DNA of 64,000 bases from positions 117,435,482 through 117,499,481 of the forward strand of contig CM019831.1 in NCBI GenBank assembly GCA_009763385.1. The letters are read 5' to 3'. The stretch comes from Coix lacryma-jobi var. lacryma-jobi. Lineage: Eukaryota > Streptophyta > Magnoliopsida > Poales > Poaceae. The position numbers and the translations under genes were made by a program. Positions 56,943-64,000 of the stretch are shown piece by piece. The notes under the pieces were generated by a model. That model worked only from the letters and a program-made list of their open reading frames with translations. It did no database searches and was not told the DNA's origin. Numbering within the stretch: the stretch's first letter is position 1; each line of letters starts with the position of its first letter.

Positions 56943-59900
56943 TCAACTCATATTTGAGAAATCAAGTATGTTCAATTCATTTCTTAGCTTGCAAAATCTC
57001 TTCTCATCAAGTGGTTTGGTGAATATGTCGGCAAGTTGATCTTCAGTTCCCACACTCTCAATTGAAATATCACCCTTTTGTTGATGATCTCTTATGAAGT
57101 GATGACGAATGTCAATGTGCTTTGTTCTTGAATGTTGAATTGGATTGTTAGTGAGCTTCACCGCACTCTCATTGTCACATAGCAATGGCACTTGTTTGAA
57201 CTTGATTCCAAAATCATCCAAAGTTGCTCTCATCCATAGCAATTGTGCACAACAACTACCCGCGGATATGTATTCGGCTTCGGCGGTTGAAAGTGCAACA
57301 CTATTTTGCTTCTTCGATGACCATGATACAAGTGATCTTCCAAGTAATTGACATGTGCCCGATGTGCTCTTTCTATCAACTTTGCATCCCGCATAGTCGG
57401 AGTCCGAATATCCAATCAACTCAAAGTTTGACCCCTTGGGATACCACAATCCAACATTTTGTGTATGTTTCAAATATCTCAATATTCTTTTTGTTGCCTT
57501 CAAGTGACTCTCTTTTGGTGAGGCTTGAAATCTTGCACACATCCATACACTAAACATGACATCCGGCCTAGAAGCGGTCACATAGAGTAAGCTTCCAATC
57601 ATAGACCGATACAACTTTTGATCCACCATGTTGCCACTAGCATCACTATCCAAATGTCCATTTGTCCCCATAGGTGTGCTAATAGATTTTGCATCATCTA
57701 AACTAAACTTCTTGAGCATGTCTTTGATGTACTTGCCTTGACTCACAAATGTGCCATTTTTCATTTGCTTGATTTGAAGACCAAGAAAGTAACTAAGTTC
57801 TCCAATCATGGACATCTCAAACTCATTTGCCATCATATTCCCAAACTCTTCACAAAACTCTTGGTTGGTTGACCCAAAGATAATGTCATCAACATATATT
57901 TGCAACACAAACAAGTCTTTGCCAATCTTCTTGGTGAAGAGAGTAGTATCAACCTTGCCCATCTTGAACCCTTTAGAGAGTAGGAAATCTCTCAACCTCT
58001 CATACCATGCTCTTGGTGCTTGCTTCAAACCATACAAAGCCTTCTTGAGCTTGTAAACATGGTTGGGCTTCTTGTCATCTTCAAAACCGGGTGGTTGTTC
58101 TACAAAAACTAACTCATTGATGTAGCCATTGAGAAATGCACTTTTAACATCCATTTGATATAACTTGATGTTGTGAGCACATGCACAAGCCAATAGAATT
58201 CTAATTGCTTCCAACCTTGCAACCGGTGCATATGTTTTTCCAAAGTCAAGACCTTCAACTTGAGTGTAACCTTGAGCTACTAATCTTGCTTTGTTTCTCA
58301 CCACTATGCCATCTTGATCTTGCTTGTTGCGAAATACCCATTTGGTTCCAATTACATTGTAATTCTTTGGCCTCTCAACAAGTTCCCAAACTTGGTTGCG
58401 GGTGAAGTTGTTTAGCTCTTCATGCATAGCATTAACCCAATCAACATCCATCAATGCATCTTCTATCTTGGTTGGCTCAAATGATGACACAAATGAATAA
58501 TGCTCACAAAATGAAGCCAATCTTGATCTTGTTTGCACACCACTTCTAATATCCCCAACAATTTGATCCATGGGATGATCTCTTGCAATATTGGTTGGTT
58601 GGAGTATTTGCACTTGATTGCTTTGTTGGGATGAACTAGCTTGTTGATCTTCACTAGCACTTGGTTGATCATGAGAACCACTAGCTTGATTTGCATCAAC
58701 TTGCACATTTGAGGAGAACATTTGATCATCTTCATTATCATCCACTTGTCTTGGCCTAATATCACCAATATCCATACTCTTCATTGCATTAGCCAATTGA
58801 GTGCCTCTCACATCATCTAGATTTTCATTTTCTTCTTGAGAGCCCTTAGTTTCATCAAATTCAACATCATGCACTTCTTCAACAATACCACTAGCCAAGT
58901 TCCAAACTCTATATGCTTTGCTTGTGGTTGAATATCCAAGTAAGAATCCTTCATCACATTTCTTCTCAAATTTGCTCAATCTTGCACCTTTCTTCAATAT
59001 ATAGCATTTGCAACCAAATACTCTAAAGTATGCAATATTGGGCTTTCTTCCATTTAATAGCTCATATGGTGTCTTCTCTAGCATGCCATGGCAATAGAGA
59101 CGGTTGCTACAATAGCAAGCCGTATTGATAGCTTCGGCCCAAAAGGAATGACTAACATTGTATTCACTAAGCATAGACCTTGCCATCTCAATCAAAGTTC
59201 TATTCTTCCTTTCAACAATCCCATTTGATTGAGGAGTGTACTTGGGTGAGAATTGATGTCTAATGCCAAAGTCATCACACAACTCATCAACTCTTGTATT
59301 CTTAAATTCACTCCCATTGTCACTTCTAACTCTCTTGATTGTTGTTTCAAACTCATTTTGGCATCTCTTGACAAAAGTTTTGAAAATATCAAAAGTTTCA
59401 CTCTTGTCACTAAGAAAGAAGACCCATGTGTATCTAGTGTAATCATCCACTATCACAAAGCCATATTTATTTCCACCGATGCTAATGTATGCTGTTGGTC
59501 CAAATAAATCCATGTGCAACAATTCAAATGCTTTGCTAGTACTCATCATCCTTTTCTTAGGATGGGTGTTACCAACTTGTTTGCCGGCTTGACAAGAGCT
59601 ACAAAGTTTATCCTTCTCAAAGGTGACATCTTTCAAGCCTCTAACTAGATCATGTTTCACTAACTTGTTCAATTGTTTCATTCCAACATGACCAAGCCTT
59701 CTATGCCATAACCAACCCATACTAGATTTAGTGAACAAGCATGTTGATAATTGGGTTTCACTAGCATTGAAATCAACCAAGTATAGATTCTCATATCTAA
59801 ATCCTTTGAATATCAAGTTAGAGCCATCTACACTTATGATTTCTACATCATCAACCCCAAATATGCATTTGAAACCAAGATCACATAATTGAGCAACTGA

Positions 59901-60107
59901 CAATAGATTGAAGTTCAAGCTCTCAACTAGCAACACATTGGAAATGCTCATGTCATTGGATATTGCAATCTTACCAAGCCCTTTCACCTTGCCTTTGCCA
60001 CTGTCACCAAATGTGATAGAATCAAAACCATGATTGCCACTTGAATTGATTGAATTGAACATTCTTGAATCCCCAGTCATATGTTGAGTGCACCCACTAT
60101 CAAGCAC
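56943..60107 (-). CDS. pol: copia polyprotein: protease, integrase, RT, RNase H
   Basis: 1054 codons uninterrupted, probably translated from slightly upstream. Protease LDSGCTQHMTG at the N-terminus, GAG-pre-integrase zinc region (LWHRRLGHVGMKQL ... CSSCQAGK), integrase core (HMDLFGP, VRSDNGSEF, SPQSNGIVERKNR), RT (GTKWVFRNKQDQDG, KARLVAQGY, catalytic YVDDIIFGS), RNase H (SDSDYAGCKVDRKSTSG, ALSTAEAEY). Every catalytic motif I can check is present, so the enzyme may be functional. It lies in a different frame from Gag. Confidence 0.95.
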   Translation of the reverse strand: MLDSGCTQHMTGDSRMFNSINSSGNHGFDSITFGDSGKGKVKGLGKIAISNDMSISNVLLVESLNFNLLSVAQLCDLGFKCIFGVDDVEIISVDGSNLIFKGFRYENLYLVDFNASETQLSTCLFTKSSMGWLWHRRLGHVGMKQLNKLVKHDLVRGLKDVTFEKDKLCSSCQAGKQVGNTHPKKRMMSTSKAFELLHMDLFGPTAYISIGGNKYGFVIVDDYTRYTWVFFLSDKSETFDIFKTFVKRCQNEFETTIKRVRSDNGSEFKNTRVDELCDDFGIRHQFSPKYTPQSNGIVERKNRTLIEMARSMLSEYNVSHSFWAEAINTACYCSNRLYCHGMLEKTPYELLNGRKPNIAYFRVFGCKCYILKKGARLSKFEKKCDEGFLLGYSTTSKAYRVWNLASGIVEEVHDVEFDETKGSQEENENLDDVRGTQLANAMKSMDIGDIRPRQVDDNEDDQMFSSNVQVDANQASGSHDQPSASEDQQASSSQQSNQVQILQPTNIARDHPMDQIVGDIRSGVQTRSRLASFCEHYSFVSSFEPTKIEDALMDVDWVNAMHEELNNFTRNQVWELVERPKNYNVIGTKWVFRNKQDQDGIVVRNKARLVAQGYTQVEGLDFGKTYAPVARLEAIRILLACACAHNIKLYQMDVKSAFLNGYINELVFVEQPPGFEDDKKPNHVYKLKKALYGLKQAPRAWYERLRDFLLSKGFKMGKVDTTLFTKKIGKDLFVLQIYVDDIIFGSTNQEFCEEFGNMMANEFEMSMIGELSYFLGLQIKQMKNGTFVSQGKYIKDMLKKFSLDDAKSISTPMGTNGHLDSDASGNMVDQKLYRSMIGSLLYVTASRPDVMFSVWMCARFQASPKESHLKATKRILRYLKHTQNVGLWYPKGSNFELIGYSDSDYAGCKVDRKSTSGTCQLLGRSLVSWSSKKQNSVALSTAEAEYISAGSCCAQLLWMRATLDDFGIKFKQVPLLCDNESAVKLTNNPIQHSRTKHIDIRHHFIRDHQQKGDISIESVGTEDQLADIFTKPLDEKRFCKLRNELNILDFSNMS

Positions 60108-60150
60108 CCAATGCCTCCCTCCGGCTTTATAGTTGACCTACAAGAACAAA

Positions 60151-62193
60151 TCAATTCTTTTTAGGTACCCAAACCTTTTTGGGTCCTCCAAGGTTAATGA
60201 CCAAACTCTTTGGTACCCAAATGGCTTTCTTCTTTGAGCCCACAATTGGTGCACCAATGAATTTAGCTTTCACACCATTAACACCCTTGGTAAGCAAATA
60301 GCAAGAATCAAATTGAATAGAGGATACATTAGCATTCTTGTTCTTGTTCTTGCAATATTGCTCTACATGCCCACTTTGCTTGCATCTAGTGCAAAACCGA
60401 CCATTGCTCTTCACAAAACTAGTTTTGTGAGTAGCAAAAGCCGTCTTGCCATTCTTGGGGGTATAGCCCAATCCCTCTTTGTTGAGAGAAAAGCGTTGGC
60501 TACCCAAGCACTTAAGCAAGCGGGCCTCACCACCATAGGCTTTGCCTAAAGCGTGAGTGAGCTCATTTACTTCCCTCTTCAATGTCTCATTCTCAACCAT
60601 GAGTGAGGCATCACAAGTGAAGCCATCATCCATAGATGAAGTAGTAGTGGTAGGTGATGAGCTACATGAAGGGTTAGTAGGAGCAATAACAATAGGCTTA
60701 TAGAATGATTCATCAATTATATCACAAGTTATGCCTATGTCACATGTTTCAACCACATCCTCAATTTTAGCTTGATCAATAAGTGAGGAGTGAACTTTCT
60801 TAAGCTTAGTATGAGCATTGCCAAGCTCCTCATGGGCTTCCACTAGCCTCTCATGAGTAGCATTGAGCTCCTCAAAGGATTGCTCAAGAGCTTTTAATCT
60901 CTTTTGCAATTCTTTGCACTCCTTTCTCTTTTTATCAAAATGTTCTCTAGCATCATCAAGCATTTCAATTAATTCACCTTTAGTGGGTTCTTTATCATCA
61001 CTATCATCACTATCATCATCATCGGATTGTACCTTATTGGCCTTAGCCATGAAGCATGATGGAGTGTCGAAGATAGAAGGCTTGTCATTGATAGCAATGC
61101 TTGCAAGTGCCTTCTTCTTGCTTGTCTTGCGGTCATCATCATCACTATCTTCATCACAATCACTTGTGGAAGCATCACTATCCCAAGTGACCACATATGA
61201 GTGACCCTTCTTCTTCTTTGTGTAGTTCTTCTTTTCTTTTTTCTCCTTCTTCTTGTCCTTCTTGTTATCATCATCATCATTCTCACTATTGTAGGGGCAT
61301 TGAGCAACAAGATGGTCCTTGCTACCGCACTTGAAGCACCTCCTTGGTTCTTCTTTGTTCTTGGATGAGAACTTCTTCCTTCTTGCCCGGTAGCCTTTCT
61401 TTTTCATGAATTTGCCAAATCTCTTGACAAATAGAGCCATTTCTTCATCTTCATCATCGCAAGCAATAGAACAATCATTTTCACTTGATTCTTCCTTCTT
61501 TGCTTTTCCTTTGCTCTTAGTCTTGGATGATGATGTGGCCTTGAATGCCACACTCTTCTTCTTCTCATCCTTCTTTACCTCTTGATCATCCTCATCTCTA
61601 TAGGTGTCGTCGGTCATCACATCTCCAAGTACTTGGTTTGGTGTCATAGTGTCCAAACCGCTCCTCACAAGCAATGTGACCAACATACCAAATCTCTTGG
61701 GAAGACATCTCAAGAATTTGTGGGAGAAGTCTTTGTCCTTCACCTCTTCTCCAAGTGCTTTGAGATCATTGACAAGCACTTGAAGCCTATGGAACATCTC
61801 TGGTACACTCTCATCTTCATTCATCTTGAAGCTAGCAAACTTTTCTTTGAGAATGTATGCCTTTGCTCCTTCCACCGCTTGAGTGCCCTCAAATGATTCT
61901 TCCAATTTCTTCCAAGCATCATGTGCCATCTCCAAATTCTTGATTTGCTCAAATACCCTCTCATCAACGGCATCATGAATAGCACTAAGAGCAATGTCAT
62001 TGTTTTGCATCTTTTCTTCTTCGACGGGGGTGAGTCTCTCCGGGTTTGCAATCTCAATCTTGACATCTACAACTTGCCATATCTTTCTATTAATTGACTT
62101 TATGTGAGTGGTCATCTTTGCCTTCCAATAGCCATAGTTGGTGCCATCAAATTGGGGTGGCCTTTTGGTGTTGTTGATTTGAGCCATTTTCAC
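60151..62193 (-). CDS. gag: copia Gag, 680 aa
   Basis: Uninterrupted. The N-terminal retrotransposon-gag (UBN2-type) domain begins PPQFDGTNYGYWKAKM. CCHC zinc knuckles at residues 286-299 (CFKCGSKDHLVAQC) and 601-614 (CTRCKQSGHVEQYC). Lys/Glu-rich and Asp/Ser-rich low-complexity linker at 300-400 and a long coiled coil at about 400-490. Two knuckles 300 residues apart and the long C-terminal extension fit the oversized Gag of SIRE/Opie elements. Stop TGA at 60151-60153. Confidence 0.93.
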   Translation of the reverse strand: MKMAQINNTKRPPQFDGTNYGYWKAKMTTHIKSINRKIWQVVDVKIEIANPERLTPVEEEKMQNNDIALSAIHDAVDERVFEQIKNLEMAHDAWKKLEESFEGTQAVEGAKAYILKEKFASFKMNEDESVPEMFHRLQVLVNDLKALGEEVKDKDFSHKFLRCLPKRFGMLVTLLVRSGLDTMTPNQVLGDVMTDDTYRDEDDQEVKKDEKKKSVAFKATSSSKTKSKGKAKKEESSENDCSIACDDEDEEMALFVKRFGKFMKKKGYRARRKKFSSKNKEEPRRCFKCGSKDHLVAQCPYNSENDDDDNKKDKKKEKKEKKNYTKKKKGHSYVVTWDSDASTSDCDEDSDDDDRKTSKKKALASIAINDKPSIFDTPSCFMAKANKVQSDDDDSDDSDDKEPTKGELIEMLDDAREHFDKKRKECKELQKRLKALEQSFEELNATHERLVEAHEELGNAHTKLKKVHSSLIDQAKIEDVVETCDIGITCDIIDESFYKPIVIAPTNPSCSSSPTTTTSSMDDGFTCDASLMVENETLKREVNELTHALGKAYGGEARLLKCLGSQRFSLNKEGLGYTPKNGKTAFATHKTSFVKSNGRFCTRCKQSGHVEQYCKNKNKNANVSSIQFDSCYLLTKGVNGVKAKFIGAPIVGSKKKAIWVPKSLVINLGGPKKVWVPKKN

Positions 62194-62230
62194 ACCGAAG
62201 GTTGTTAAGCCTCAAATTAACGGTGACCTC

Positions 62231-62243
62231 GGCTCCGATACCA
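62231..62243 (-). other. copia primer-binding site (tRNA-iMet type)
   Basis: The minus strand reads TGGTATCGGAGCC two bases after the LTR end, one base different from the standard TGGTATCAGAGCC complementary to initiator tRNA-Met. Confidence 0.85.
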
Positions 62244-62245
62244 CT

Positions 62246-64000
62246 TGAAAGGTCCTAAATGGCTAGAGGGGGGGATGAATAGCCTATAAAAATTTCTACA
62301 ACAACACTTAAGCAAGCTTATTAGACAACTAAATGGCGACGCAAGTTTTGCGCTAGCTCTACAAAGGTGCAAGCCACCTATCCACAATTCTAGTTAATTA
62401 TAATCTCTATGTCACACAATATCTATGTTGCTATTTTACAACTAAATGAGCAACAATAATTACCACTACACAAGATAAGTAATTTTAACTAGCTACAAGA
62501 TATAATTATCACTTGCAAGAATGTAACAAAGGTAAATACAAGTGATAGAAGTGTGTATACCGAGCCGGGCAAGAGATCAATAAATGTATACCAATGAATA
62601 CCACGGAGACAAGATGACACAATGATTTTTCCTCCGAGGTTCACTTGCTTGCCGGCAAGCTACGTCCCTGTTGTAGCGATTCACCCACTTGGAGGTTCAT
62701 GCGCTAATAGGCATCACACGCCTAACCCACAACCGGGTGCCGCACAACCAACACAAGTTGGGGATCCACAAGCTACGAGCAATCCACTAGAGTTGCCTTT
62801 CGTGATCTCCCACGGGGAAGGCACAAGAACCCCTCACAAATCACCGATTGGGGGCGGATACAATCACCAAATCCCCTCACCAATCATCAAATCACCAACC
62901 GTCTAGGTGACGGCAATCACCAAGAGTAATAAGAAATCCACAATCACAACAATCACCTAGTGCCACCAAATATGCAATCTCAAATGCACACACTAGGGTT
63001 TCCCTCAAATCCTCTCCCAAATGAGCAACAAGCTAGGAGATGGAGAGGAGAGGGAGATGCTCTTTGAAGCTCTCAAAATCAATCACTAGAGCTCGATCTC
63101 TCACTTGAATGGAGCACAAATCCTTGGGAGTGAGAGAGGAGAGGGAGAGAGCTTCCTTCACTTAGGGTTCTTCAAAGAGAGCAAGAATGGGGAAAGTGAA
63201 AGAGAGAAGAAAGGGGAGGGGAGGACCTGGCCTTTTACCTCAGCCATCCACCCATCCGACCGTTGCTATTCAGGAAACCAGATCCCGCACTGGAAATTCC
63301 AGACGGCGCGCCCTGGAATTTCCAGGGCGAGAGCAGCCCAAACCCTCAGCAACTCATCCCACACTGGAAATTCCAGCTGACGCGGCCTGGAAATTCCAAG
63401 GTGGGAGCGTCTCCCGACCGTTGACAAACCCGCACTGGAAATTCCAGTTCGGGTGGCACCAATTTCCGGATGAACGCGAAATAACCAATAGAGGACCCCT
63501 TGCTGGAATAACTACGAGCTGAGCTGGAATTTCCGATCACAGCAAACTTTGTTCTCCTTTTTTTAAAACCCTTTTAAGTGCTATCTCTTCCCACAAGCAC
63601 CAAATCAAATTTAGCACTTGAGATAGCTTTTCACAAAGAATTTTCTTGGGCTTTCTCATCAATCTCACCACGTCACTAAGTGCAATGTATATGCAAATGA
63701 CACTCACACTTAGTGGCACTAGATAACCATTGTAATCAAAGATTTCTCCTCTTTATAGTACGGTTATCTATCATAAACCCGATCACGCACTCTATTGCGT
63801 CTTGACCGGTAAAACAAAACAACCTTAGAATTTATACCTTTGCCTTGAGCCCATTTTGTTTTTCTCTTTCTCCATTTCCAAGTTGGAGCACTTGATCACA
63901 ATCTTTTGGTCATCTCCATCACATGAGTGCCATCTAGCTCCATCACTTGGACTTGGACCAACCTATCTTATAATCACTCTTAAGCATAGGGTCAGTCCAA
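62246..64000 (-). repeat. copia 5' LTR (right), cut by window end
   Basis: Nearly identical to 53809-55550 and lacks the 246-bp insertion. The palindrome array is at 63290-63535. About 60 more bases would be expected beyond the window. Confidence 0.95.
63290..63535. repeat. array of CTGGAAATTCCAG palindromes in right LTR
   Basis: The same six palindromes with the same spacing as in the left LTR. Confidence 0.8.

Larger units (their letters stand above)
53809..64000 (-). mobile_element. SIRE/Opie-like Ty1/copia LTR retrotransposon (right end beyond window)
   Basis: Leftward element: left LTR 53809-55856, internal region 55857-62245, right LTR 62246 to beyond 64000. LTRs run TGAAAG...CTTTCA. 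Left flank CAACC (53804-53808) should reappear to the right of the window. Primer site for initiator tRNA-Met, 680-aa Gag, 1054-aa protease-integrase-RT-RNase H polyprotein, a roughly 1.1-kb non-coding 3' region with several purine tracts: the layout of SIRE/Opie copia elements. Shared parts of the LTRs differ by about ten substitutions over 1.7 kb, so insertion is recent. It splits the Tat-type element just upstream of its gag ATG. Confidence 0.93.

Overview
This window is nuclear DNA of a grass (Poaceae). The evidence is spliced plant genes with GT-AG introns, an Rxo1-type CC-NBS-LRR gene of the kind found in cereals, Stowaway/Tourist/CACTA/Mutator transposons with grass-type termini, and young Athila, Tat and SIRE/Opie-like LTR retrotransposons. 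I cannot name the species. There is nothing prokaryotic here: no operons and no CRISPR array.

Layout. 1-7.4 kb is transposon-rich: a non-autonomous CACTA element (1785-2771, target duplication CTT), two Harbinger/Tourist-like elements (3800-4532; 4902-5372 with a TCA duplication) and a Mutator-like element (6030-7419) with about 225-bp terminal inverted repeats and a perfect 9-bp duplication. 7.55-12.6 kb holds a CC-NBS-LRR resistance gene relic with a 2-kb intron, broken by an in-frame stop and a frameshift. 13-20 kb holds a gypsy-type LTR, a pair of microsatellite-flanked inverted-repeat elements, tandem repeats and a low-complexity GC-rich open frame.

20.8-28.8 kb is the genic core. It contains an intact V-ATPase proteolipid subunit c gene (+, 3 exons, 165 aa) and, facing it tail to tail, an intact long-chain acyl-CoA synthetase of the LACS8/9 type (-, 11 coding exons, 697 aa, with a probable 5'-UTR intron). 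45.5-47.3 kb holds an intact intronless glyoxal/galactose-oxidase-like gene (-, 576 aa, secreted). These three are the only genes I believe can make full-length host proteins.

31.1-43.2 kb is a multi-exon gene of the plant-mobile-domain / Ulp1-transposon-associated type. It carries an in-frame stop, and a 9.45-kb Athila retrotransposon (33365-42818, TSD CACAT) sits in one of its introns, 12 nt past the splice donor. 49.0-53.8 kb is a decayed, internally deleted Tat-type gypsy element carrying an opposite-strand ORF with its own promoter-like region. A SIRE/Opie-like copia element (53809 to beyond 64000) is inserted into its gag start. The two LTRs of the Athila, and those of the copia, differ at under 1% of positions by eye, so both insertions are recent. 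A 246-bp MITE-like insertion is present in only one copia LTR and is younger still.

I found no clearly new biological system. The least explained signals are two palindrome arrays inside LTRs (TTTCGCGCGAAA-like in the Tat LTR, CTGGAAATTCCAG in the copia LTR), the paired microsatellite-flanked elements, the antisense gene of the Tat element, and an Athila protease region lacking the usual Asp-Ser/Thr-Gly signature.
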